DNA from: Dorea_A sp016295505
GTDB lineage: Bacteria > Bacillota > Clostridia > Lachnospirales > Lachnospiraceae
Length of the DNA: 64,000 nt
Assembly (NCBI RefSeq): GCF_039832105.1
Contig: NZ_JBDOHS010000010.1
Span: forward strand, 59,118 to 123,117
Direction: 5' to 3'
The position numbers and the translations under genes are program-made. Under the pieces are notes generated by a model. It saw nothing but the letters and a program-made list of their open reading frames with translations. It made no database searches and was not told where the DNA came from. This document shows, piece after piece, positions 26,047 through 35,054 of this stretch (the first letter of the stretch is position 1; every line of letters begins with the position of its first letter).

Positions 26047-26075
26047 ATTGTAACGTGTTTTGGGAAAAATGTCAA
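26047..26075 (-). promoter_or_regulatory. promoter of the SRP RNA
   Basis: On the minus strand TTGACA, 17 bases, TACAAT, placing the start of transcription at about 26041, where the SRP RNA terminal helix begins. The -35 touches the palindrome at 26074-26157. Confidence 0.8.
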
Positions 26076-26157
26076 TGGGGGACAGGGGATTTTCAATTTG
26101 GGACGGAGGATTTTTAAAAATCCTCCGTCCCAAATTGAAAATCCCCTGTCCCCCATT
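26074..26157. repeat. 84-bp perfect palindrome
   Basis: Two 42-base arms with no mismatch and no loop, centred on TTTTT/AAAAA. The inner 16 bases of each arm (GGGACGGAGGATTTTT) are identical to those of the palindrome at 36348-36399, so they form a family. It could terminate transcription in either direction, but its length and recurrence point to an intergenic repeat element. It lies between the SRP RNA promoter and the gene at 26185. Confidence 0.9.
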
Positions 26158-26184
26158 TATAATAAAGTAAAGGAGTGAAGGTGG

Positions 26185-27963
26185 ATGATTTTATTAGTTG
26201 CGATTAATGCGAAGTATATTCATTCGAATCTGGCGGTATACAGTCTGAAGGCGTATGCGGCGGACCCGGATGTTGAGATTGTGGAGTATACGATTAACCA
26301 GCAGGTGGATGATGTTCTGATGGATATCTACCGGAGAAGGCCGGATGTGCTGTGTTTTTCGTGTTATATATGGAATCTGGATTTCGTGGAGGAGCTGATC
26401 CGGGAGCTTGGAAAGCTCCGGCCGGGGATGCCGATCTGGCTTGGCGGCCCGGAAGTTTCGTATGATGCCAGGGAGGTACTTCGTCGTCTGCCTCAGGTGA
26501 AGGGCGTGATGAAGGGCGAGGGGGAAGTAACGTTTGCAAAGTTGTGCCGGATCTATCATTGTGTGGATGATTCTTCGGAAATGGTGGATATATCAGGAAA
26601 GAAAGGGGAAAACTTTCGGCAAAGTGAGGAAAGGATCCGGCTACAGGTGGATAACAGGCTTCTGCATGTGGATGGGATTACGTTTCGCCTTTTGAATGGG
26701 GATGTTGTGGAGAATTCCTGGCGAGAGGTGATGGACCTGAGTGAGGTTCCGTTTGTCTATGCGGATATGAAGGAATTTGAACATAAGATTGTATACTATG
26801 AGAGCAGTCGCGGTTGTCCGTTTTCCTGTAGTTACTGTCTGTCATCTGTGGATAAGAAGTTGAGGTTCCGTGATCTGTCTCTGGTAAAACGGGAACTTCA
26901 GTTTTTTATTGATCATAAGGTGCCGCAGGTGAAGTTTGTGGACCGTACATTCAACTGCAGGCATGATCATTCGATGGCGATCTGGCAGTATATTCTGGAA
27001 CATGATAATGGGATTACGAATTTTCATTTTGAAGTGGCAGCAGACATCCTGAATGAGGAGGAGCTGGCGCTCATGGAGCGTATGCGTCCGGGGCTGATCC
27101 AGCTGGAGATCGGGGTGCAGTCCACGAATCCGGATACCATCCGCGCGATACGGAGAACGATGGATTTTGAAAAGGTGGCAGGTATTGTGCGGCGAATTCA
27201 GAATATGGGCAATATTCACCAGCATCTGGACCTGATTGCGGGTCTCCCGTATGAAGATATAGAAAGCTTTGCAAAGTCATTCGATGATGTCTATGCGCTT
27301 CGTCCGGAGCAGCTTCAGCTGGGATTTCTGAAAGTGCTGAAGGGATCTTTTATGGAGGAGCATCAGGAAGAATACGGACTGGTCCATAAGGACCGGCCGC
27401 CATATGAAGTGCTGTATACGAGATGGTTATCTTATGAGGACGTCATGCGTCTGAAGGGCATTGAAGAGATGGTGGAGGTATATTATAACAGCCGACAGTT
27501 CACGAATACGATGGAGGAACTGGTACGGGAGTATGCTTCTGCATTTCAGATGTACGATGATTTGAGTCACTTTTATGAAGAGAGCGGATATGGAAGCGTT
27601 CAGCACAAGCGAAGTACAAGATATGCGATCCTGCTGGAATATATCGCACTTCATTTTCCACAGAAGGTGGAGTATTACCGGGAAAAACTGACGTATGACT
27701 ATTATCTTCGGGAAAATGCGAAGAGTCGTCCGGAATTTGCGGGAGAATATAAGGTGGAGAAGGCTGAACTTAGAAGTTTTTATGAAAATGAAGAAAACAG
27801 CCGGCGTTATCTGCCTGCATATGAAGCCTACGACAGAAATCAGATGCGCAAGATGACCCATCTGGAATACTTTGCATCGACAAAGGAATATATATTATTT
27901 GATTATATGGAACGTAATCCGTTGAATCAGGAAGCGCGTGTCTGTATAGTGGAAAGTGTGTGA
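26185..27963 (+). CDS. B12-binding-domain radical SAM protein (DUF4080 type)
   Basis: 592 residues behind AAAGGAG. N-terminal cobalamin-binding-like Rossmann domain (LLVAINAKYIHSNLAVYSLK, WLGGPEVSYD), radical SAM core with SRGCPFSCSYC (Cx3Cx2C), then a DUF4080-like C-terminal domain (about 380-592). No substrate is known for this subfamily. Four bases separate it from nth. Confidence 0.85.
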   Translation: MILLVAINAKYIHSNLAVYSLKAYAADPDVEIVEYTINQQVDDVLMDIYRRRPDVLCFSCYIWNLDFVEELIRELGKLRPGMPIWLGGPEVSYDAREVLRRLPQVKGVMKGEGEVTFAKLCRIYHCVDDSSEMVDISGKKGENFRQSEERIRLQVDNRLLHVDGITFRLLNGDVVENSWREVMDLSEVPFVYADMKEFEHKIVYYESSRGCPFSCSYCLSSVDKKLRFRDLSLVKRELQFFIDHKVPQVKFVDRTFNCRHDHSMAIWQYILEHDNGITNFHFEVAADILNEEELALMERMRPGLIQLEIGVQSTNPDTIRAIRRTMDFEKVAGIVRRIQNMGNIHQHLDLIAGLPYEDIESFAKSFDDVYALRPEQLQLGFLKVLKGSFMEEHQEEYGLVHKDRPPYEVLYTRWLSYEDVMRLKGIEEMVEVYYNSRQFTNTMEELVREYASAFQMYDDLSHFYEESGYGSVQHKRSTRYAILLEYIALHFPQKVEYYREKLTYDYYLRENAKSRPEFAGEYKVEKAELRSFYENEENSRRYLPAYEAYDRNQMRKMTHLEYFASTKEYILFDYMERNPLNQEARVCIVESV

Positions 27964-27965
27964 TT

Positions 27966-28592
27966 ATGAAAAAAAGAACGAAAGAAATACTGGAGATACT
28001 CGATGCGCAGTATGGAACGGAGTACGTCTGTTACCTGAATTATGAGACTCCCTGGCAGCTTCTGGCTGCCACAATGCTTTCTGCCCAGTGTACAGATGCC
28101 CGGGTCAATATCGTGACAAAAGATCTGTTTCAGAAATATCCGTCTGTGGTTGCAATCGCTGACGCGGACCTTAAGGAGCTGGAGCGGGATATCAAGCCGA
28201 CCGGATTCTATCACAATAAGGCGAAGAATCTGATTGCCTGCATGAAGAAGATCCGTGACGAATTTGGCGGAGAGGTTCCGCGTTCGCTGGAGGATCTGAC
28301 ATCGCTTGCAGGGGTGGGAAGGAAGACTGCCAATGTGATCCGGGGAAATATCTATCATGATCCGAGTGTGGTAGTGGATACGCATGTGAAGAGGATTTCC
28401 AAAAGACTGGGGCTTACAAAGAATGAGGAGCCGGAAAAGATTGAACAGGATCTGATGAAAGAATTGCCAAAAGACCACTGGATATTGTATAATATTCAAA
28501 TTATTACATTTGGGAGAACAATCTGTATGGCAAGGAATCCAAAATGTGCGGATTGTTTCTTGAAAAAATACTGTAAACAGTATAGAATGTAA
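27966..28592 (+). CDS. nth: endonuclease III
   Basis: 208 residues from the ATG just after the previous stop (an in-frame GTG lies 6 bases earlier). Helix-hairpin-helix LAGVGRKTANV with the catalytic Lys, catalytic Asp in VVVDTHVKR, and a C-terminal 4Fe-4S site C-x6-C-x2-C-x5-C. Base-excision glycosylase/AP lyase for oxidised pyrimidines. Confidence 0.96.
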   Translation: MKKRTKEILEILDAQYGTEYVCYLNYETPWQLLAATMLSAQCTDARVNIVTKDLFQKYPSVVAIADADLKELERDIKPTGFYHNKAKNLIACMKKIRDEFGGEVPRSLEDLTSLAGVGRKTANVIRGNIYHDPSVVVDTHVKRISKRLGLTKNEEPEKIEQDLMKELPKDHWILYNIQIITFGRTICMARNPKCADCFLKKYCKQYRM

Positions 28593-28630
28593 AAAATATA
28601 GAGGAATTTTATGAAAGAAGGAAGTAATTC

Positions 28631-28732
28631 ATGAATTTTAATAATAAAAGGACCAGGAGAATCATCGCAATCGTTATTATGGTTGTAATTGTCGCTATGA
28701 TTGCGACCATGATTATTCCATACCTGGTTTAA
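28631..28732 (+). CDS. 33-residue single-pass membrane micropeptide
   Basis: ATG 9 bases after AAGGAAG. The product starts MNFNNKRTRR and then is one hydrophobic helix (IIAIVIMVVIVAMIATMIIP). It lies between nth and the VanW gene in the same direction. Similar tiny proteins occur in relatives at such positions, but I cannot name a function. Confidence 0.6.
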   Translation: MNFNNKRTRRIIAIVIMVVIVAMIATMIIPYLV

Positions 28733-28762
28733 TGAGAATACTAAGGGGGAACCAGAAGGGGA

Positions 28763-30370
28763 ATGGCTGAGAATCGTCACAGGATAAAAAGAGGAAACAG
28801 CAGAAGGAAAGCTGCCCTGCGAAGGAAAAGAAGGATACTGATCCTGGGAATGGCGCTTGTATTTGCGTGTATCGTTGTGGGAATCACCTACGCGGTACTG
28901 TATCATTATGTGTCGGGATTCCCGGAGGATAAGATATGTGACAATATCTATATCGGGGAATGTGATGTTTCCGGCATGAGCCGTCAGGAAGCGAAAGCAG
29001 TTCTTGTGGAAAAGCAGGAGAAGGACAAAACGTTGACAGTCAGCCTGAAAGTGGACGAAAAGCATACGGTAGCGACGCTTGAGGAGATGGGGATTCAATA
29101 TGCAGATATTGATAAACTTACCAAAAAGGCGGTCGAGTATGGCAAGACGGGGAGCGTCTGGATCCGAAGCCGGCAGATTGGCAGGCTGAAGAAAGAGAAG
29201 AAAGTATTTGCCTGTGAGATCTCGCTGGATGATGAGAAAGCAAAGCAGGTGATCACGCAGAGAGCAGTTCCGCTGGCGGAGCATGCCAAAGATGCGCAGA
29301 TCGTCAGAAAAGGAAATGCATTTAAGATTACGGAAGAGCAGGATGGGCAGACGGTCGATATGAAGGCCGCGATTCAAAAGATAGAAAAGAAATTAAACGG
29401 AGAATGGGATCACAGCGAGTTTTCCGTGAAATTGCCTTTGAAGACGGAAAAACCGTCGATCGTGAAGACAGATCTGGAAAGCATTCAGGATGTACTGGGT
29501 ACATTTTCCACAGATGCCGGAGGAGGAGAACGGTGGCAGAATCTGAAGACCGGCGTGGAACATCTCAACGGTAAGATCCTGATGCCGGGAGAGAAGATTT
29601 CCGTGCATGACGTGACGGCGCCATATGACGCAGAACATGGGTATGTGGAAGCCGGATCGTATGAAAACGGGCAGGTGGTGAATTCTTATGGCGGAGGAAT
29701 CTGCCAGGTATCCACTACTTTGTATAATGCAGTACTGTATGCAGAACTTGAAGTGATTGAAAGATATCCGCATTCTATGCTGGTTGCTTATGTCGACCCG
29801 TCCAGAGACGCGGCGATCGCGGGTGATTATCTGGACTTTGTATTCCAGAATAGTTATGAGACACCGATCTATCTGGAAGGTGAGATTGATGATAACAATC
29901 AGCTCAGATTTACCATATATGGAAAAGAAACAAGGGATCCGGACCGTACGATCGAATTTGAAAGTGAGACACTGAAAACGGAAGATTACGGAGTCGTATA
30001 TCAGGAAAACTCGCAGGCGGCGCTTGGAAGCATGAAGTATTCCGGAAGTCCGCACACCGGAAAAGTGGCACAGCTGTGGAAAATAGAGTATAAAAACGGT
30101 AAGGAAGTCAAACGGGAGATCGTGAATAACAGTACCTACGAAAAATCGGATCAGATCATAGAGATCGGAACGGCATCGAATAATCCTGCCGCGACGGTGC
30201 TGGTGAGAAATGCGATTGCAACACAGGATCTGGATAAGATTAATGCGGCAATCAATGAGGCGGCCAATCTGGCATCCGGTGCATCGTCGGATTCGTCATC
30301 GGGTTCATCGTCCCAGGCATCGACTGGAGAAGAGTCGGGTGGGGAAGACCAGACTTCGAATTCGCAGTAA
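28763..30370 (+). CDS. VanW family cell-envelope protein
   Basis: 535 residues. Basic N terminus and one membrane helix (about 28-50), a peptidoglycan-binding-like domain opening with VSGMSRQEA, and the VanW domain (about 250-385) with GGGICQVSTTLYNAVLYA and YVDPSRDAA. A G5-like domain and a Ser/Gly/Glu-rich C-terminal tail follow. VanW proteins are linked to the cell wall but their chemistry is not established; there are no other van genes here. Confidence 0.88.
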   Translation: MAENRHRIKRGNSRRKAALRRKRRILILGMALVFACIVVGITYAVLYHYVSGFPEDKICDNIYIGECDVSGMSRQEAKAVLVEKQEKDKTLTVSLKVDEKHTVATLEEMGIQYADIDKLTKKAVEYGKTGSVWIRSRQIGRLKKEKKVFACEISLDDEKAKQVITQRAVPLAEHAKDAQIVRKGNAFKITEEQDGQTVDMKAAIQKIEKKLNGEWDHSEFSVKLPLKTEKPSIVKTDLESIQDVLGTFSTDAGGGERWQNLKTGVEHLNGKILMPGEKISVHDVTAPYDAEHGYVEAGSYENGQVVNSYGGGICQVSTTLYNAVLYAELEVIERYPHSMLVAYVDPSRDAAIAGDYLDFVFQNSYETPIYLEGEIDDNNQLRFTIYGKETRDPDRTIEFESETLKTEDYGVVYQENSQAALGSMKYSGSPHTGKVAQLWKIEYKNGKEVKREIVNNSTYEKSDQIIEIGTASNNPAATVLVRNAIATQDLDKINAAINEAANLASGASSDSSSGSSSQASTGEESGGEDQTSNSQ

Positions 30371-30402
30371 AAGTATAGTGATGGAAAGGAAATCGGCAGC
30401 AG

Positions 30403-31350
30403 ATGAAAGTAGAGACACAGACAGAGCAGATGATAAGTGAGACGGCTTATGTATGTGGTCAGTCAAAATATATCGGCGTTCATGCACTCGCACAGGCAGT
30501 GAATTCACTGGCTGCTGCAGGTGCGCCCTGCTGTGGTGTCAGTGCCCGCATTCTGCTTCCGCCGTATGTATATAAGTCCAGGATCAACGGAATGCGTAAG
30601 ATGCTTAAGGAAGCCTGCAGAGAGCAGCAGATAGAACTGATGGAACTTACAGGTGAACAGAATCCGGTTGTGAATTATCCAATGGCGATCGTTACGGGAA
30701 TTGCACACGCGCCGAAGGAAGAGCCCTGGTGCCTGGAAACCGCACGAGCCGGTAAGGACATTGTCCTTGTGGGCTGGGTCGGTATGGACGGCATGCTCAG
30801 AATTGCAGAAGAAAGAGAAAAAGAGTTAAAGATGCGTTTTGCCCCGGCATTTATCAATCAGATACTTTCTTACAGGCAGAAGATATTTGCGCTGCGGGAA
30901 ATTGATGTTGCAAAAGCCAGGGGCGTATCTGTCGTACGTCAGATCAGGGAAGGCGGTATTCTGGCGGCACTGTGGGAACTTTCAAAAGAACTGGATACGG
31001 GACTGGAGCTGGATATGAAACAATTTTCTATCCTGCAGGAGACGATAGAAGTCTGCGAACATTTTCGCCTGAATCCGTATCAGCTGATATCCACAGGAAG
31101 TTTTCTTATGGTAACTGACGATGGGGAAGTACTGGCAGATGCGCTGAGAGAACAGAAGATTCCGGCGTCTGTAATCGGACGCACCAGGGACAATAATGAT
31201 AAAATTATACATAACGGAGAAGAAGTGCGGTATATAGACCGTCCGGCGCCAGATGAGATTCTTCGGTTATTTGATGGAGGTAAGACAGATGGAGACAGGA
31301 AAGACAGCAGAGATCAGAAAACAGATCCTTCTGTATCTGGAGAAGAATAG
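30403..31350 (+). CDS. AIR-synthase-related (HypE/PurM-like) protein
   Basis: 315 residues. PurM-like fold: N-terminal half with AVNSLAAAGA and the C-terminal AIRS_C-like half with REGGILAALWELS, PYQLISTGSFLMV. Part of a three-gene set with the Lrp regulator and aminotransferase that follow; its last 62 bases overlap the Lrp gene. The substrate is unknown and hypE itself is unlikely because no hydrogenase genes are near. Confidence 0.75.
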   Translation: MKVETQTEQMISETAYVCGQSKYIGVHALAQAVNSLAAAGAPCCGVSARILLPPYVYKSRINGMRKMLKEACREQQIELMELTGEQNPVVNYPMAIVTGIAHAPKEEPWCLETARAGKDIVLVGWVGMDGMLRIAEEREKELKMRFAPAFINQILSYRQKIFALREIDVAKARGVSVVRQIREGGILAALWELSKELDTGLELDMKQFSILQETIEVCEHFRLNPYQLISTGSFLMVTDDGEVLADALREQKIPASVIGRTRDNNDKIIHNGEEVRYIDRPAPDEILRLFDGGKTDGDRKDSRDQKTDPSVSGEE

Positions 31351-31795
31351 CAGAGTAGAGATTGGAGAACTGGCAGTTCTTCTGGGAACGGATGAAGTAA
31401 CGATTGCCAATGAGATGGCAGCCATGGAAAAGGAACAGATCATCTGTGGCTATCATACATTGATCAACTGGGATAAAGCAGGCAGTGAGTATGTAAATGC
31501 GCTGATCGAGGTAAAGGTAACGCCGCAGAGAGATAAAGGATTTGATGAGACGGCAGAGAGAATCAGCAATTATCCGGAGGTGGAAGCGGTATATCTGATC
31601 TCCGGAGGATATGATCTGATGGTTCTGATCGAGGGAAGGACGATTCAGGAAATATCCAGATTTGTTTCAAGTAAGCTGGCGCCGATCGAGGATGTAGTCA
31701 GCACCGTGACGTATTTTATTATGAAGAAATACAAAGATCACGGAACGCTTATGATTGAAAAGAAAAAATCAGAAAGGATGCTGGTGACACCGTAA
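31289..31795 (+). CDS. Lrp/AsnC family regulator
   Basis: 168 residues; start chosen at the ATG 8 bases after GGAGG, inside the end of the previous gene. Winged helix-turn-helix (about 10-60), then an Lrp-type ligand-binding domain with VEAVYLISGGYDLMVLIEG. Its stop overlaps the aminotransferase start (TAATG), so it probably senses an amino acid handled by that enzyme. Confidence 0.9.
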   Translation: METGKTAEIRKQILLYLEKNSRVEIGELAVLLGTDEVTIANEMAAMEKEQIICGYHTLINWDKAGSEYVNALIEVKVTPQRDKGFDETAERISNYPEVEAVYLISGGYDLMVLIEGRTIQEISRFVSSKLAPIEDVVSTVTYFIMKKYKDHGTLMIEKKKSERMLVTP

Positions 31796-32964
31796 TGAGA
31801 AATCCACTATCAAGAAAAATAACCGGCATTGAACCATCTGGAATTCGTAAATTCTTTGACATCGTAAGTGAGATGCCGGATGCAATCTCTCTTGGCGTAG
31901 GAGAGCCTGATTTTGATACGCCGTGGAGAATCCGGGAGGAGGGAATCTATTCTCTGGAAAGGGGACGTACCTTTTATACGTCCAATGCAGGACTCAAAGA
32001 ACTGAAGATAGAGATTGGAAAATATTTAAATCGAAAGATTCAGGTGAATTATGATCCGGATCATGAGATCCTGGTAACGGTAGGCGGAAGTGAAGGGATC
32101 GATGTTGCACTTCGTGCAATGCTGGATCCGGGAGATGAGGTGCTGATTCCACAGCCAAGCTATGTATCCTATCTGCCATGTACCATTCTGGCGGATGGTG
32201 TTCCGGTTGTCATTCCACTTCAGCAAAAGAATGAATTTAAACTGACGGCAGAAGAACTGGAGTCTTACATTACGCCGAAGACAAAGATTCTGGTACTGCC
32301 TTATCCCAATAATCCGACGGGAGCTATTATGACCAGAGAAGATCTGGAACCAATCGCAGAAGTCATCCGAAAACATGATCTGTATGTGCTTTCAGATGAG
32401 ATCTATTCGGAATTGACTTATAAGTACGATCATGTGTCGATCGCTTCCCTTCCGGGAATGAAAGAACGGACACTGGTGATCAATGGATTCTCCAAAGGAT
32501 TTGCCATGACCGGATGGAGATTGGGATACATATGCGGACCTGCAGTGATCACAGAACAGATGGTGAAGATTCACCAGTTCGCGATCATGTGTGCACCGAC
32601 GAACAGCCAGTATGCGGCAGTGGAAGGACTGAGACACTGTGAAGATGAAGTACAGCAGATGCGGACGGCTTATAATCAGAGAAGGCGTTTTCTGATGCAT
32701 GAATTTGCCAGAATGCGTCTGGATTGTTTTGAGCCGTTTGGAGCATTCTATATCTTTCCAAATATCCAGGAATTCGGCATGACTTCAGAAGAATTTGCGA
32801 TGCGGTTCCTGGAGGAAGAAAAAGTAGCTGTTGTTCCGGGAAGTGCGTTTGGAGAGTGTGGCGAAGGATATATAAGAGTTTCTTATGCATATTCGCTGGA
32901 GGATCTGAAAGAGGCGATCGGGCGTCTGGGAAGCTTTATCGGGCGTTTGAGAAATGAACGTTAG
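31795..32964 (+). CDS. class I/II PLP aminotransferase
   Basis: 389 residues. ISLGVGEPDFDTP at the N terminus, PYPNNPTGAI, the DEIYSEL strand and the PLP lysine in NGFSKGFAMTGWRLGY, as in aspartate/aromatic aminotransferases of the Igamma group. It overlaps the Lrp gene by one base. Exact substrate not determinable. Confidence 0.92.
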   Translation: MRNPLSRKITGIEPSGIRKFFDIVSEMPDAISLGVGEPDFDTPWRIREEGIYSLERGRTFYTSNAGLKELKIEIGKYLNRKIQVNYDPDHEILVTVGGSEGIDVALRAMLDPGDEVLIPQPSYVSYLPCTILADGVPVVIPLQQKNEFKLTAEELESYITPKTKILVLPYPNNPTGAIMTREDLEPIAEVIRKHDLYVLSDEIYSELTYKYDHVSIASLPGMKERTLVINGFSKGFAMTGWRLGYICGPAVITEQMVKIHQFAIMCAPTNSQYAAVEGLRHCEDEVQQMRTAYNQRRRFLMHEFARMRLDCFEPFGAFYIFPNIQEFGMTSEEFAMRFLEEEKVAVVPGSAFGECGEGYIRVSYAYSLEDLKEAIGRLGSFIGRLRNER

Positions 32965-33035
32965 AGAAGAGAATCTGTTGAGAGTAACAGATTGCGTTGA
33001 CAGGTTGCATAAATCAGATGAAAAGGAGAAGCGTT

Positions 33036-33527
33036 ATGCTGAATATTGTATTGCATGAGCCGGAAATACCGGCAAATACGGGAAATATCGGAAGAACCTG
33101 TGTAGCAACGAATACCAGGCTGCATCTGATCGAGCCGCTGGGATTCCGTTTGAATGAAAAGAGTCTGAAACGTGCGGGGATGGATTACTGGGAGCAGCTG
33201 GATGTGAGAACATATATTGATTATAATGATTTTCTTGAAAAAAATCCGGGCGCCAGAATCTATATGGCTACAACGAAGGCTGAAAAAGTGTATACAGACG
33301 TATCTTATGAACCGGATTGTTATATCATGTTCGGAAAAGAAAGTGCAGGAATACCGGAAGAGATTCTGATACACCATAAGGAGGACTGTGTACGCATTCC
33401 GATGGTAGGAGACATCCGGTCTCTGAATCTGGGGAATTCGGTGGCGATCGTCCTGTATGAGGCGCTGAGGCAGAATGGATTTGCCGGCATGAATCTGGAA
33501 GGCCGTCTGCACAGGCTGCAGTGGTAG
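33036..33527 (+). CDS. trmL: tRNA (cytidine(34)-2'-O)-methyltransferase
   Basis: 163 residues from the ATG behind AAAAGGAG. SPOUT knot motifs: EPEIPANTGNIGRTC, FGKESAGIPEE and IPMVGDIRSLNLGNSVAI. Modifies the wobble base of leucine tRNAs. Confidence 0.93.
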   Translation: MLNIVLHEPEIPANTGNIGRTCVATNTRLHLIEPLGFRLNEKSLKRAGMDYWEQLDVRTYIDYNDFLEKNPGARIYMATTKAEKVYTDVSYEPDCYIMFGKESAGIPEEILIHHKEDCVRIPMVGDIRSLNLGNSVAIVLYEALRQNGFAGMNLEGRLHRLQW

Positions 33528-33588
33528 CAGAAGAGCTGATATGCCATAGAGAAGTCGTTTGGCGGCAAGGTGTTTTGGGGGCATGGGT

Positions 33589-33876
33589 ATGTTGTTCCAA
33601 AAAATGGAGTCCGTGTATATCGGATATGATATGTCTCTTTGCGGAGATATCAGAGATGCATTAGGAAGAGAAGGAATCAAATATAAATGCAGAGTACATA
33701 ATCATGATACACAGTTTCTGGGAAATGGACGGGGGACTTCCCGTGGGACCGCGGGAAGCGTTGGGATGAACCGGAATTATATGAATCAGTACGAGATTCT
33801 GGTACCGGCAAAAGACCGGGAACAGGCGGAATATATCATCCGCAGCATTCACCAAAAGGAAAGAGCGGGCATATGA
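33589..33876 (+). CDS. small conserved protein, DUF2007-like
   Basis: 95 residues, start set by GGGGG 7 bases upstream (an ATG 6 bases earlier is possible). VYIGYDMSLCGDIRDAL and YEILVPAKDREQAEYII resemble the small putative signal-transducing DUF2007 fold, with a Gly/Arg/Thr-rich loop between. No function known. Confidence 0.6.
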   Translation: MLFQKMESVYIGYDMSLCGDIRDALGREGIKYKCRVHNHDTQFLGNGRGTSRGTAGSVGMNRNYMNQYEILVPAKDREQAEYIIRSIHQKERAGI

Positions 33877-33910
33877 TAGGATAGATATTCGTTTTAAGGA
33901 GCGTATAAAT

Positions 33911-34267
33911 ATGGAGAAGAAACTTCCCTTTTATATGGCGTATCCGATACCGCTTTTATATGATGATGAACGATTATATCGTCGGGACTATGACTATATG
34001 AAAAGTATCTATCCGGATACGGCAAAACGCATGGTTCCATATATAGAAGAAGAATGCGACCGCATGGAATATGACGGAAGTATGCTGTATGATGAGTATC
34101 CGGACCGGCTGCAGCTTCGTCTGATGTGCAGAAGAATCTATGATCGTGCAAAAGAGGAAGAAAAAGATCCGGGGAAATGGCTACAGGATCTTGTGGAGGT
34201 AATGGTGTATCAGGAATTGTGCCGCAGAAGACAAGAACACAGAAGATATAAGAGAAAATTATATTAA
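33911..34267 (+). CDS. conserved hypothetical protein
   Basis: 118 residues behind AAGGAGC. Highly charged, Tyr/Arg/Glu-rich, largely helical; begins KKLPFYMAYPIPLLYDD and ends in a basic RRRQEHRRYKRK stretch. No motif recognised. It looks like a Lachnospiraceae-type protein of unknown role. Confidence 0.6.
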   Translation: MEKKLPFYMAYPIPLLYDDERLYRRDYDYMKSIYPDTAKRMVPYIEEECDRMEYDGSMLYDEYPDRLQLRLMCRRIYDRAKEEEKDPGKWLQDLVEVMVYQELCRRRQEHRRYKRKLY

Positions 34268-34333
34268 AGGACGTAATACTACAGATCAATCATTCGGAAG
34301 AGTGATTTTGACTGTAGAAGGAGGAAGACTGCT

Positions 34334-34843
34334 ATGGACAATATTATATTTATCGGAATGCCTGCGGTGGGAAAGAGTACGGTAGGTGTGGTAGTGGCGA
34401 AGCGCCTGGGATACCGGTTTATGGATACAGACCTTCTGATACAGGAAGAAGAGGGAAAATTACTGAAGGATATTATTGAAGAAAGAGGAACGAAAGGGTT
34501 TCTGGAAGTGGAAGACCGTGTAAATGCCGGGGTTGATGCAACGCACACGGTTATTTCTCCGGGAGGAAGTGTTGTTTATTGTGAGAATGCGATGCGGCAT
34601 TACAAAGAAATCGGTACGGTTGTATATTTGCAGGCATCATTTGAAACAATAAATCAGAGATTGAATAATGCAAAAAACCGCGGGGTAGTACTCAGAGAAG
34701 GGCAGACCCTGAAGGCTCTCTATGATGAGCGGGTACAGCTTTTTGAAAAATATGCTGATGTGACAGTGTGTGAAGACGGATTGAAGCTGGAAGATACGAT
34801 TGAGAAGGTGCTGGATGCGCTGGAATCGAATAAAACTCTCTGA
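34334..34843 (+). CDS. aroK: shikimate kinase
   Basis: 169 residues. P-loop GMPAVGKST, DTD motif in RFMDTDLLI, the GGS loop in SPGGSVVY and the R-x-EGQT lid. Phosphorylates shikimate in aromatic amino-acid synthesis. No other aro genes lie beside it. Confidence 0.85.
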   Translation: MDNIIFIGMPAVGKSTVGVVVAKRLGYRFMDTDLLIQEEEGKLLKDIIEERGTKGFLEVEDRVNAGVDATHTVISPGGSVVYCENAMRHYKEIGTVVYLQASFETINQRLNNAKNRGVVLREGQTLKALYDERVQLFEKYADVTVCEDGLKLEDTIEKVLDALESNKTL

Positions 34844-34853
34844 TATTGTCCGG

Positions 34854-34924
34854 TTCAGCCATCATTGGTCAGACGGCTGCAGTCATGCTGAAATGCCGTG
34901 TCCGTAGGCCTGGTGATGGCTGAA
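34854..34924 (+). other. stem-loop after the shikimate kinase gene
   Basis: Perfect 11-base stem TTCAGCCATCA/TGATGGCTGAA closing a 49-base loop. No T run follows, so it is not a standard terminator. May be a structured RNA element or a decayed terminator. Confidence 0.4.
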
Positions 34925-34944
34925 GTGTTACAATCAGATTACAT

Positions 34945-34987
34945 AATTGTAAAAAATATTTTACAATTTGGAATTTTATGATATAAT
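34945..34987 (+). promoter_or_regulatory. murA promoter overlapped by a palindrome
   Basis: TTTACA, 16 bases, TATAAT with a TG one base before the -10. A perfect inverted repeat AATTGTAAAA-N4-TTTTACAATT (34945-34968) covers the -35, which is where a repressor operator would sit. Confidence 0.55.
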
Positions 34988-35054
34988 AGCCACGAATATA
35001 GATGGTAAGACAGAGATTTGAGAGAGTGAATAGATAGTAATATAGAGGTGTAAG

